Origin: Arthrobacter ipis
GTDB taxonomy: Bacteria > Actinomycetota > Actinomycetes > Actinomycetales > Micrococcaceae
Direction: 5' to 3'
Length of the DNA stretch: 64,000 bases
Assembly: GCF_014694315.1 (NCBI RefSeq)
Contig: NZ_JAAOXD010000001.1
Coordinates: forward strand, 590,642-654,641
The position numbers and the translations under genes were made by a program. Position 1 is the first letter of the stretch. Each line of letters begins with the position of its first letter. Positions 1 through 7,954 of this stretch are shown here, one piece after another. The notes under the pieces were generated by a model that was not told where the DNA came from, did no database searches, and was given only the letters and a program-made list of their open reading frames with translations.

Positions 1-1080
1 TCCCGCGTCGCCGTCGAGACCATGGCCACCACCGGCTTGGTCCACGTGGCCGGCGAAGTGACCACCGACGCGTACGTCGAAATTCCGCAGATTGTCCGCG
101 AGACCATCCTGGGCATCGGTTACGACTCCTCGGCCAACGGCTTCGACGGCGCACGCTGCGGCGTTTCCGTGTCCATCGGGCAGCAGTCCAACGACATCGC
201 CGGCGGCGTCTTCAATTCCCTGGAGGCCCGCGAAGGCCGCCAGGAGGACGACTACGACCTGCAGGGCGCCGGCGACCAGGGCCTGATGTTCGGCTACGCC
301 AGCGACGAGACCCCGTCCTACATGCCCACGCCGATCTGGATCGCGCACCGTCTCTCGGAGCGGCTCACCGAGGTCCGCAAGAACGGCGAACTCGCCTACC
401 TCCGTCCGGACGGCAAGACCCAGGCCACCATCGGGTACGACGGCGACCGGCCGGTTTCCGTGGAAACCGTCGTGATCTCCAGCCAGCACGCCGACGGCTT
501 CAGCCTCGACCAGCTTCGGGCTGACCTCGCGACGCACGTCATTGACCCCGTCCTCGCCCTCGCGGACCTCGACATTTCGCGCACCAACAACATCCTGAAC
601 CCCGCTGGCGCCTTCGTGATCGGCGGCCCGGTGGGCGACGCCGGACTCACCGGCCGCAAGATCATCGTGGACACCTACGGCGGCATGGCCCGGCACGGCG
701 GCGGCGCCTTCTCCGGCAAGGACCCGTCCAAGGTGGACCGCTCCGCGGCGTACGCCATGCGGTGGGTTGCCAAGAACGTGGTGGCCGCCGGACTCGCCAA
801 GCGCGCCGAGATCCAGATCGCCTACGCGATCGGCCAGGCCCGCCCGGTGGGAACCTACGTCGAGACGTTCGGGACCGAGACCGTGGACCCGGCAAAGATC
901 AGCGCCGCGATTGCGGAAATTTTCGACCTGCGCCCGCGCGCCATCATCGACGCCCTCGACCTCAAGCGTCCCATCTACGCCAAGACCGCAGCTCACGGCC
1001 ACTTCGGCCGCGACGATCCGGACTTCACCTGGGAGCGCCTGGACCGCGTGGACGACCTGAAGGCGTACTTCAACGCCTGA
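1..1080 (+). CDS. metK: S-adenosylmethionine synthetase (methionine adenosyltransferase), 5'-truncated by the window
   Basis: Makes S-adenosylmethionine from methionine and ATP in the cytoplasm. The reading frame is open from base 1, so the first ATG at 22 is internal and the true start lies upstream. Family signatures are clear: [12 protein letters not shown], the [14 protein letters not shown] segment, the glycine-rich [18 protein letters not shown] loop that binds the ATP phosphates, and a C-terminal GHFGR block before the stop. About 360 residues are visible of a family length near 400, so only the N-terminal tip is missing. priA follows on the same strand after 87 bp, a common actinobacterial arrangement. 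Nothing is unusual. Confidence 0.97.
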   Translation, partial: SRVAVETMATTGLVHVAGEVTTDAYVEIPQIVRETILGIGYDSSANGFDGARCGVSVSIGQQSNDIAGGVFNSLEAREGRQEDDYDLQGAGDQGLMFGYASDETPSYMPTPIWIAHRLSERLTEVRKNGELAYLRPDGKTQATIGYDGDRPVSVETVVISSQHADGFSLDQLRADLATHVIDPVLALADLDISRTNNILNPAGAFVIGGPVGDAGLTGRKIIVDTYGGMARHGGGAFSGKDPSKVDRSAAYAMRWVAKNVVAAGLAKRAEIQIAYAIGQARPVGTYVETFGTETVDPAKISAAIAEIFDLRPRAIIDALDLKRPIYAKTAAHGHFGRDDPDFTWERLDRVDDLKAYFNA

Positions 1081-1167
1081 ACCGTCCCGTCCGTGGCCAT
1101 CAGCAGCCGGGAAATGTCAGACCCGTGTGATTGGCTGATGAGTAACCCAGGACGGAGGTGAAGCGCC

Positions 1168-1257
1168 ATGTCTTCTAACGGCACTTCTTCAAGCGCAATG
1201 TCTTCAAACGGCATGCCTTCAAGTGCGATGTCTTCGAGCGGCACGTCTTCGCATCCC
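1168..1257 (+). repeat. Three tandem 30-bp copies at the 5' end of priA
   Basis: Units 1168-1197, 1198-1227 and 1228-1257 each begin ATGTCTTC and encode M-S-S-(N/S)-G-(T/M)-(S/P)-S-(S/H)-(A/P). They diverge mostly at third positions. Only the first copy has a Shine-Dalgarno site. The 30-bp period keeps frame. Confidence 0.85.
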
Positions 1258-3378
1258 ACGCCGGAGCCGTTGCAGCTGTCACTGCTGCAGGGGTTCCCGG
1301 CCACGGCCAGGACCGCTGGCGGCCCGCCGCTGGCCGCCGTCTGCCCGGTTGCGCGCGTGCTCATTGAGTCGCCGCTGCCGCACCTGGACCGGCCGTTCGA
1401 CTACAGCGTGCCCGCCGAACTGGATGATGACGCCCAGCCGGGCGTCCGCGTCCGGGTCAAGTTCAGCGGCCAGGAACTCGGCGGGTACATCCTGGACCGG
1501 GTTGAGGAGTCCGACGCCGGCCAGCCCCTCGTCCCGCTGCACAAGGTCGTCTCACCGGTCGCCGTCCTGACCCCCGCCATGCAGGAGCTCACCGGGCGGG
1601 TGGCTGCACGCTACGCGGGCACCGTCAGCGATGTGCTCCGCGTGGCCATCCCGCCGCGGGTGGTCAAGGTGGAGAAGGAATTTGCCGGCGCCGAACCGGC
1701 CGCTTCTGCTGAACCGGCAACGCAGGCCCCGGCGGACCACGACCTGTCCGGCTCCGCGTGGACCAGGTACCGGAACGGCGCCGCTTTCCTCCGCCATCTC
1801 GCATCGGGAGGCTCGCCCCGGGCTGCCCTCAGTGCCCTGCAGGGGTTCGGCCCGGACGGCTGGCCGGGGCTCATTGCGGACGCTGTGGCGGCGGTCCGGC
1901 AATCCGGACGTGGCGCCGTCGTCGTCGTTCCCGACTACCGCGACCTCGACCGGGTCCAGACAGCCCTCGAGGACATCCTGCCCGCCGAAGACGTTGCCCG
2001 GCTGACGGCCGACGACGGCCAAACACCCCGGTACCGCAACTATCTCAGGATCCTCAAGGGCACGGCGGGCGTCGCCGTGGGCACCCGCTCGGCGGCCTAT
2101 GCCCCCGTGCGGAACCTGGGTCTCGTGGTGTGCTGGGACGACGGCGACGACCTGCACGTGGAGCAGCGTTCCCCGTACGCGCACACCCGCGAGGTGCTGC
2201 TGCTGCGTGCCGGGCAGGAGGGGGCTGCCTGCCTGCTGGCCGGGCACGCGCGGAGCACCGAAGTGCAGCGGTTGGTGGACGCCGGCTGGGCGATGCCCGT
2301 GGACGCCGAACGCACGGTGCTCCGCCGTACTGTTCCCCGGGTCCTCAACACCGCGGACAGCTTTGAGCAGGAGCGCGACCCGCTCGCCCGGCTGGCCAGG
2401 CTGCCGGGGGCGGCGTGGCGCACCGCCAAGGAGGCCCTCGAACGCGGCCCGGTCCTGGTGCAGGTTGCCCGTGCTGGCTATGCGCCGTCGCTGGCGTGCG
2501 AAACCTGCCGGGAACCCGCACGCTGCCCGTCCTGCCAGGGGCCGCTCGCCATCGCAGGCAGCGCAGCTGTGCCTCAATGCCGCTGGTGTTCGACGCCGGC
2601 ACCTACCTGGCGCTGCGCGCACTGCCACGGCACCCGGCTGCGCCGCGGTGCGGCCGGTGTACTCCGCACGGCGGAGGAATTGGGCCGGGCGTTTCCCGGC
2701 AAGGCCGTGGTGACGTCCTCCGGGCAGAACGTCAAGGCCACGGTGCCGGATGCCGGCGCGCTGGTGGTGGCCACGGTGGGTGCCGAACCCGTGGCGCCGG
2801 GCGGATACGCCGCGGCGCTGCTGCTCGATGGCGATTCACTGCTGCGCCGGGAGAACCTCCGCGCGGGCGAAGACGCCGTGCGGCGCTGGTTCAATGCCGC
2901 TGCCCTGGTCCGGCCGGCCACCGAGGGCGGGCTGGTCGTCATCACCGCGGACGACACTGCCGCCGTCGGAGCATTGCTGCGGTGGGACCCTTCGGGCTAT
3001 GCCCAGCGGGAGCTGGGCCTGCGCACTGAGCTGCAGCTGCCCCCGGCGGTGAGGGTCGCCGCCGTCACCGGCGGCAGCACCGCCGTCGGCCACTTCACCG
3101 CCTCAGCCACAAAGCTACTGGCCGCCGAGGGAGTGGAGCTGCGCATTGCGGGCCCGGCGCCGCTGCTTCAGACGGCAAGCATCCAGACCCCGAGCACCCC
3201 GACACCGGGCGCTCAGGCACCGGGCTCGGAAAACGTGGACGTGCGCACGCTGCTGTTCATCCCGTACGCGCAGGCCGCCACCGTGACCAGGGTGCTTCGG
3301 GCTGCGAAAGCCGCAGGGGCGGCGAAGCGAACCGAGGACCCGGTGCAGCTGCGGCTCGACGGCGTTGACGTGCTCTAG
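1168..3378 (+). CDS. priA: Primosomal protein N' (PriA), actinobacterial type without helicase motifs
   Basis: A 736-aa PriA homologue, expected to act in replication restart. The N-terminal DNA-binding region (from about residue 50, with RPFDYSVP) and the zinc-binding cysteine cluster (about residues 444-486: CETC, CPSC, CRWC, CAHC) are present. The ATPase motifs are not: where bacterial PriA has GxTGSGKT there is no Walker A, and the DEEH box reads WDDGDD. This is known of actinobacterial PriA, so helicase activity should not be assumed. The start is fixed by a GGAGGTG ribosome site 7 nt before ATG 1168. The first 30 residues are three copies of a 10-residue Ser-rich repeat, each starting with Met, encoded by a 30-bp tandem repeat; they lie outside the conserved domain. 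Confidence 0.9.
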   Translation: MSSNGTSSSAMSSNGMPSSAMSSSGTSSHPTPEPLQLSLLQGFPATARTAGGPPLAAVCPVARVLIESPLPHLDRPFDYSVPAELDDDAQPGVRVRVKFSGQELGGYILDRVEESDAGQPLVPLHKVVSPVAVLTPAMQELTGRVAARYAGTVSDVLRVAIPPRVVKVEKEFAGAEPAASAEPATQAPADHDLSGSAWTRYRNGAAFLRHLASGGSPRAALSALQGFGPDGWPGLIADAVAAVRQSGRGAVVVVPDYRDLDRVQTALEDILPAEDVARLTADDGQTPRYRNYLRILKGTAGVAVGTRSAAYAPVRNLGLVVCWDDGDDLHVEQRSPYAHTREVLLLRAGQEGAACLLAGHARSTEVQRLVDAGWAMPVDAERTVLRRTVPRVLNTADSFEQERDPLARLARLPGAAWRTAKEALERGPVLVQVARAGYAPSLACETCREPARCPSCQGPLAIAGSAAVPQCRWCSTPAPTWRCAHCHGTRLRRGAAGVLRTAEELGRAFPGKAVVTSSGQNVKATVPDAGALVVATVGAEPVAPGGYAAALLLDGDSLLRRENLRAGEDAVRRWFNAAALVRPATEGGLVVITADDTAAVGALLRWDPSGYAQRELGLRTELQLPPAVRVAAVTGGSTAVGHFTASATKLLAAEGVELRIAGPAPLLQTASIQTPSTPTPGAQAPGSENVDVRTLLFIPYAQAATVTRVLRAAKAAGAAKRTEDPVQLRLDGVDVL

Positions 3379-3394
3379 GGCCCTGACGTGCTCT
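3366..3394 (+). repeat. In-frame 18-bp duplication across the priA stop codon
   Basis: TGACGTGCTCT occurs at 3366-3376 and again at 3384-3394, exactly 18 bp apart. The first copy encodes the terminal D-V-L before TAG, and the second re-creates D-V-L before TGA in the same frame. Confidence 0.7.
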
Positions 3395-3429
3395 GACGAT
3401 TCGACGTCGGCCGGTTGGGGGCTGCCCGG

Positions 3430-4506
3430 TTACCGGCGGCGGAGTGCCATGACTTCTGCCGCCACGTCCACTAGCTGGCGGGCGGATTCGTCCCAGCTGA
3501 ACTGCTGCGCCCGTGCAACCGACCGCCGCGACACGTCCTGCCAGTGCTGCCGGTCGCCGAGGCTACGGACGGCGGCGGCGAACTCCGTCGCCGACTCCGG
3601 ATCGACGTAGGCGGCGGTGTCCGCCCCCACCTCGCGGAAGATCGGAATGTCGCTGGCGATCACCGGTGTGCCCAGCGCCATCGCCTCTACCAGGGGCAGA
3701 CCATAGCCTTCGGCCTTGGACAGGGTGACCAGCGCGGTAGTTCGGTTGAGGAGCGCCGTGTATTCGTCGTCGGTGACACCGTTATGGAACACCACGTTGG
3801 CTCCGGAGGGGATCTGCGCTTCAAGCTCGGCGCGGCGGTGCGGGGTGACCCGGCTGAGCAGGTGCAGGGTGTAGTCAGGCAGTTCGGCCATCCCGGCGAG
3901 CATGGTTTCGACGTTCTTGTAGGGCATGAATGAACCCATGTAGAGCAGCGTCTTCTCCGGCACCGCCGCCGGGTCGCGGGGCTGCTGGGCCGGCTGCGGA
4001 GCGTTGCTGACGATGCGCACCGGACGGCTGGTCAGGCGGTACTTGGCCATCAGCGCCTCCGTGGTCCTGCTGATGGTGGCGACGACGTCGGCCCGGTTCA
4101 GCAGCAGGCGCTGGGGCCAGAACGCCTTGTGGTACAGGCGCCACAGGATCCGGACCGGGGCCGGCAGGAAGCCCGGAGGTGCCGGGTGTTCGTAATAGAT
4201 GAGGTCGTGCAGGGTGAGCACCAGGCCGTACTTGCGTCCCCACGTGCCCATCGTCTGCATGGGGCAGACCACCACGTCGGCGCCGAGCTGATTGACCTTC
4301 CGGGCCACGAATAGCTCGGCGGGGGAGAGCGGGCTGCTGATCAGCGTGTACGGAACGTCGGGAAGCAGGGCGAGTTGCCGCAGATCGCTGATGAGCATGG
4401 ACACATCGGCGATCTTTGAGACGGCGGCAATGAGGCTGGAGCCGTAGCGGCTGATCCCGTCATGGTGGTCCGTCCGGGTGAAACGGGCATCGATGACTAT
4501 CTTCAC
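3430..4506 (-). CDS. Glycosyltransferase family 4 (GT-B) protein
   Basis: A 358-aa retaining GT-B glycosyltransferase. The N-terminal half starts MKIVIDARFT and contains DGISRYGSSL, an acceptor-side glycine loop. The C-terminal half has the donor-nucleotide site: PYKNVETML, then the E-x7-E signature in SKAEGYGLPLVEAMA (about residues 265-275) and GTPVIASDIPIFREV. These are typical of mannosyl/glucosyltransferases that build cell-surface glycans, but the sugar and acceptor cannot be read from sequence. Its ATG overlaps the end of the upstream alpha/beta hydrolase by 4 nt, so the two are translationally coupled. No signal peptide is visible, as expected for a cytosolic enzyme acting at the membrane. 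Confidence 0.88.
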   Translation of the reverse strand: MKIVIDARFTRTDHHDGISRYGSSLIAAVSKIADVSMLISDLRQLALLPDVPYTLISSPLSPAELFVARKVNQLGADVVVCPMQTMGTWGRKYGLVLTLHDLIYYEHPAPPGFLPAPVRILWRLYHKAFWPQRLLLNRADVVATISRTTEALMAKYRLTSRPVRIVSNAPQPAQQPRDPAAVPEKTLLYMGSFMPYKNVETMLAGMAELPDYTLHLLSRVTPHRRAELEAQIPSGANVVFHNGVTDDEYTALLNRTTALVTLSKAEGYGLPLVEAMALGTPVIASDIPIFREVGADTAAYVDPESATEFAAAVRSLGDRQHWQDVSRRSVARAQQFSWDESARQLVDVAAEVMALRRR

Positions 4507-5432
4507 GCGGGGTGGTCCTTAAGGAATCGGCGGATGAATCCTGCGGCAGGTTCTGGCGTTTCGTAGTGGATCAGGTGGCCGACGCCCGGGATGACGTCCA
4601 GCGTTGCGTCCGGAAGCAGCCCGGCCAGGCGGTGCTGGTCCCGCAGCAGGGCGATTTCATCCTTTTCGCCGGCGATGAGCAGCACGGGCAGGGTGAGCCT
4701 GGGCGCGACTTCGGCCACGTTGCTGCTGACGGACGCCGTGAACGATTCCAACAGGCTGTCCCGGTTGGCGAACGCACTGAAGTACGCGTGGTGCTGGCCG
4801 TGGATGAACCGCAGCAGGTCCTTGTCCTTCGTTTTCGCCATGGCCATGCTCATCACCCGCACGATGAGGGGGCTGCGGAGCAAGGCCAGTCCAAGTGGGC
4901 GGGGGAGACGCGCGGAGAGGCGGTAGTACAGAACGGCCAGCCGGGTCATGAGGCCTTTGGGGCCTTCGAGCGCGGGCGACGCGATGGGATTGACCAGGAT
5001 TAGCGGGCGGACCGCGTCCGGATGCGCTGCTACGAAATGGGCGGCCACGATGGAGCCAAAGGAGTGTCCCAGCAATACGGTGTCCGGCCCGAGTCCGAGC
5101 GCCGCCATGAAGTCGCTGATGAACCTTCCGTAGCGCTCCACGCTGTGGGCGGCGTCGGTGAATGCTCCGGAGCTGCCAAACCCGGGAAGGTCCGGCATGA
5201 TCAGGCGCATCTCGGGCAGCTGGTCGGCCACCCGCAGCAGACCGTGGTGGTCGCCGCGGAAGCCGTGGATGACCAGGATGCTCCGGGTGTCAGCCGTGGT
5301 CTTTTCGGGTTCGTAGACCCAGTAGGCAACGTTGCTGCCCGCCAGTTGCACAGTGGATGCACGGGTGCGGGCGGCGAGTCCGCTGCTGACGAAGGATGGT
5401 GCTGTAGCGGGCTCGGAGTCGGCTGTTCTCAT
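4503..5432 (-). CDS. Alpha/beta hydrolase
   Basis: A 309-aa alpha/beta-hydrolase fold protein. The oxyanion loop HGFRGDHHG is near residue 55, the nucleophile elbow is GHSFGS (Ser near 124), an acidic residue lies in AGEKDEIA (about 257) and the catalytic His in GVGHLIHYE (about 284), so the triad looks complete. The lid region (about 165-215) is basic and helical. It lies 13 nt downstream of the aldo/keto reductase gene and overlaps the glycosyltransferase start, so the three probably form one transcript. Substrate unknown; esterase, lipase-like or haloperoxidase-like activities are all possible. Confidence 0.85.
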   Translation of the reverse strand: MRTADSEPATAPSFVSSGLAARTRASTVQLAGSNVAYWVYEPEKTTADTRSILVIHGFRGDHHGLLRVADQLPEMRLIMPDLPGFGSSGAFTDAAHSVERYGRFISDFMAALGLGPDTVLLGHSFGSIVAAHFVAAHPDAVRPLILVNPIASPALEGPKGLMTRLAVLYYRLSARLPRPLGLALLRSPLIVRVMSMAMAKTKDKDLLRFIHGQHHAYFSAFANRDSLLESFTASVSSNVAEVAPRLTLPVLLIAGEKDEIALLRDQHRLAGLLPDATLDVIPGVGHLIHYETPEPAAGFIRRFLKDHPA

Positions 5433-5445
5433 GTGCTGGGGAGTC

Positions 5446-6315
5446 CTAGTTAACGTTGTCGGGGTGGGAGCCTGTGCGGTGGCCGCGCTCCAGGGCTTCG
5501 ATGTCCGTCATGTCCAGCGCTGAGAGCTCGAAGCCGAAGACGTCTAGGTTCTCGCGGATCCTGGCGGCGGAGCTTGCCTTCGGGATGGTGACGTTGCCCA
5601 GCTGCAGCTGCCATCGCAGGATAATCTGTGCGGCGCTCACCTTGTGCTCGGCCGCGAGGGCGCCGATAACGGGATCCTCCAGCACCTGGCCGCGGCCCAG
5701 CGGGCTCCACGCCTCGGTGAGGATTCCCAGCCCGGCGTGCTTCTCCCGGAGCTCGGCCTGCTGCAGCCACGGATGCAGTTCAATCTGGTTCACGGCCGGC
5801 ACTACCTCGGCTGTTTCCAGCAGTTGGTCCAGGTGCTGGGGCTGGAAGTTGGACACGCCGATGGCACGGACCTTGCCCTCGCGGTACAGCGTTTCCATGG
5901 CCCGGTACGTTTCCTGGAACAGTCCCCGCTTCGCGCACGGCCAGTGGATAAGGTACATGTCCACGTATTCCAGCCCGAGGTTGATCATGGACCTGTCGAA
6001 AGCCCGCAGCGTCGCGTCGTAGCCGTGGTCGTCGTTCCACACCTTGGTGGTGATGAAGAGGTCCTCGCGCGAGGTCCCGGGTGCGGCCTCGCCGGAACCG
6101 CCGGTGACGGCTTCCGCGGCGAACACCTCGACAAGGCCGCGCGCCACCCCAGACTCATTCCCGTACATGGCCGCAGTATCGAAATGACGGTACCCGGCTC
6201 CCAGGGCCGTGGCCACCAGGTTGGCGGTGTCTTTCGGTGCAACCTTGTAAAGCCCGAAACCCAACTGGTCGATCAGCACGCCGTTGTTCAGGCGGAGCCG
6301 GGGTGAGGTAGTCAT
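5446..6315 (-). CDS. Aldo/keto reductase
   Basis: A 289-aa NADPH-dependent aldo/keto reductase with a (beta/alpha)8 barrel. The catalytic tetrad is visible as D46 and Y51 in FDTAAMYG, K91 in TTKVWND and H124 in YLIHWP. AIGVSNFQ and the C-terminal IPKASSAARI cofactor segment are also present. It resembles 2,5-diketogluconate/glyoxal reductases; the true substrate is unknown. The start at 6315 is preceded, reading on the minus strand, by TAGAGT and exactly 7 nt before ATG, with no Shine-Dalgarno, so the mRNA is probably leaderless. It leads an apparent operon with the alpha/beta hydrolase and the glycosyltransferase. Confidence 0.92.
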   Translation of the reverse strand: MTTSPRLRLNNGVLIDQLGFGLYKVAPKDTANLVATALGAGYRHFDTAAMYGNESGVARGLVEVFAAEAVTGGSGEAAPGTSREDLFITTKVWNDDHGYDATLRAFDRSMINLGLEYVDMYLIHWPCAKRGLFQETYRAMETLYREGKVRAIGVSNFQPQHLDQLLETAEVVPAVNQIELHPWLQQAELREKHAGLGILTEAWSPLGRGQVLEDPVIGALAAEHKVSAAQIILRWQLQLGNVTIPKASSAARIRENLDVFGFELSALDMTDIEALERGHRTGSHPDNVN

Positions 6316-6322
6316 GGTTACG

Positions 6323-6328
6323 ACTCTA
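6323..6328 (-). promoter_or_regulatory. -10 box for a leaderless aldo/keto reductase transcript
   Basis: Minus-strand TAGAGT lies 7 nt before the ATG at 6315. No purine-rich ribosome site is present, which supports transcription starting at the A of the ATG. Confidence 0.55.
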
Positions 6329-6404
6329 CCGATACCGCGACGCGCCGCGGGTGACCGGCAGGCGCAGTTTCAGTCCCGGCGCCGGCCCGGCCCGAGGAGA
6401 ACGG

Positions 6405-6767
6405 TCAGCCCCAGCAGAGGCAGAAGGGGTGGCCGGCGGGGTCCGCGTAGACCTGGAAGCCTTCCGCGGAGGTGATGTCCTCGGCGGGCTTCAGCAGGCG
6501 CGCACCCAGGGACAGGGCCTCATCGTGGGCAGACGCGACGTCCTCAACGTACAGGTCCAGATGGATCTGCTGTGGGTTCCCGTCCGGCCATTCCGGCGGC
6601 ACGTGGTTGGGTGCGAGTTGAAAGCCCAGGCGCGGTTTCCCGTCGACACTGACGGTGTGCCAGTCATCCTCTGCGTCCACGGTGCCGCCCAGCAGGCCGG
6701 CCCAGAAGGCGCTCTCGGCCGGAAGGTCGGGGGCGTCGAACACAACGATCTCTCTGGTGATTTTCAT
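6405..6767 (-). CDS. VOC-superfamily (glyoxalase/bleomycin-resistance fold) protein
   Basis: A 120-aa single-unit vicinal-oxygen-chelate protein. It starts MKITREIVVFDAPD and carries FWAGLLGG, HLDLYVEDV and a C-terminal YADPAGHPFCLCWG, the usual metal-site segments of this fold. An upstream in-frame ATG exists at 6899, but the 44 residues it would add are low complexity and overlap the next gene. ATG 6767 has AAGGATG just upstream and fits family length. VOC proteins include glyoxalases, dioxygenases and resistance proteins, so the activity is undetermined. It is transcribed in the same direction as the SorC-type regulator upstream. Confidence 0.85.
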   Translation of the reverse strand: MKITREIVVFDAPDLPAESAFWAGLLGGTVDAEDDWHTVSVDGKPRLGFQLAPNHVPPEWPDGNPQQIHLDLYVEDVASAHDEALSLGARLLKPAEDITSAEGFQVYADPAGHPFCLCWG

Positions 6768-6852
6768 GCGGTCATCCTTGCATGGCCGCCGCGATTTTCC
6801 GAGAGCCTCACACCAGTTTTCGTCGGGTGGGTCCTGGCTGGCAGGGCGTCGC

Positions 6853-7815
6853 TCAGTTCCCGTTCTTAAAGCTGACCAGGCGCCGCGCCGAGGCCTCATC
6901 GAGGATCAGATCCGTGGCCAGCCCGGCCACCAGCGCCCCCCGGAGCCCATTGATCTTTGACGCGCCGGAGACCACGCAGATCCGCCGGCGTACCTGGCGC
7001 AGTTGGTCCAGGGAAGGTCCGGTGGAGCGTTCATTCAGCGTGATGCCGTCAGAGGAGCCGTCGCCTCGGAAGAAGACCGTGGCCACGTCACCGACGACGT
7101 CGGACTTCGCCAGCGTGACCAGGTCGTCCTCGTCGAGGTAGCCGCCGGCGTACACGTGGCTCGGGTAGTCGGCATCCACCGAACCCACGCCAAAGATCGC
7201 AATGCTCATGCGGGACTGCAGGTCGAGGATGCGCTGCACGCTCCGCTCATTCCACATCGCGGTCTTCGTGGCGGCATGGTCGAAGAAGGCCGGTACGGGA
7301 AACTGTTCAACCCGGGCCCCGTAGGCGCTGCCGAAGCGCCGCATGATGTCGCTGGCGTAGGTGATGCCGGTGGTCTGCATGTTGCCCGCGCCGTTCAGCT
7401 GCACCACCACGCTGTCGTGGGTGATCTTGCGCGTCAGATGCCGGCTCACGGCGCTGAGGGTCGAGCCCCAAGCCACGCCGATGATGGCGTTGGAGTCCAC
7501 GAGCGGTCCGATGGTGCGCGCGGCCTGCATGGCCACGCGGTCCAGCGTCTCCGCCTCGTTCAGGGTGTCCAGGACGGGCACCACGTGCACATCCACCTTG
7601 TACTGCGCCCGGATCAACCGCTCCAGTTCCGGCCCTGTGTCATGCGGACTGCGGATCTGGATCTGCACCAGGCCGGTCTCCCGCGCCGTCGAGAGCAGCC
7701 GGGAAACCGTGGAGCGGGAGGTCCGTAATTCCCGTGCGATGGCGTCCATAGTGAGGTCCTGCATGTAGTAAAGCTGGGCGGCGCGCAGCGCTTCGGAATG
7801 TCGGGGACGGGGCAT
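6853..7815 (-). CDS. SorC/DeoR-family sugar-binding transcriptional regulator, probable glp regulator
   Basis: A 320-aa regulator. The N-terminal helix-turn-helix (about residues 18-45, MDAIARELRTSRSTVSRLLS) is followed by a SorC sugar-phosphate-binding domain with GVAWGSTLSAV and a C-terminal VVSGASKINGLRGAL. The frame stays open upstream to 8079, but that extension runs into glpD; ATG 7815 gives MPRPRHSEALRAAQLYYM, the usual start of the family. It is divergent from glpD-glpF-glpK and shares a short intergenic region with them, so it most likely controls glycerol use in response to a phosphorylated metabolite. That role is inference from position. The signal could be glycerol-3-phosphate or dihydroxyacetone phosphate. 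Confidence 0.88.
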   Translation of the reverse strand: MPRPRHSEALRAAQLYYMQDLTMDAIARELRTSRSTVSRLLSTARETGLVQIQIRSPHDTGPELERLIRAQYKVDVHVVPVLDTLNEAETLDRVAMQAARTIGPLVDSNAIIGVAWGSTLSAVSRHLTRKITHDSVVVQLNGAGNMQTTGITYASDIMRRFGSAYGARVEQFPVPAFFDHAATKTAMWNERSVQRILDLQSRMSIAIFGVGSVDADYPSHVYAGGYLDEDDLVTLAKSDVVGDVATVFFRGDGSSDGITLNERSTGPSLDQLRQVRRRICVVSGASKINGLRGALVAGLATDLILDEASARRLVSFKNGN

Positions 7816-7829
7816 GCATCGTTCCGTTC

Positions 7830-7879
7830 TGCACGTTTGTGCATAGTGCTTGACGTTATTTTCCAATAATTCAAACAAT
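7830..7879 (+). promoter_or_regulatory. glpD promoter with adjacent inverted-repeat operator candidate
   Basis: A perfect inverted repeat TGCAC-GTTT-GTGCA (7830-7843) lies just upstream of TTGACG (7850-7855), which is followed after 18 bp by AACAAT (7874-7879). This gives a plausible -35/-10 pair reading toward glpD, with the palindrome placed where a regulator could act on both divergent genes. Operator function is inferred. Confidence 0.5.
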
Positions 7880-7954
7880 AGTGGTGAACGGTCCCGCACC
7901 ATCCGGTGTGCGGCCTGCAACAAGCCATTACGAACCAAACCCAAAGGAGCAGAT

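Noticed and set aside
1552..2628. 358-aa antisense frame inside priA
   Set aside because: Arg/Gly-rich shadow without start signals.
3379..3429. Terminator between priA and the glycosyltransferase gene
   Set aside because: No convincing stem was found, only the 18-bp duplication across the priA stop.
7850..7954. N-terminal extension of GlpD from ATG 7850
   Set aside because: It would begin on the -35 box; TTG 7955 has a good ribosome site and gives the usual length.
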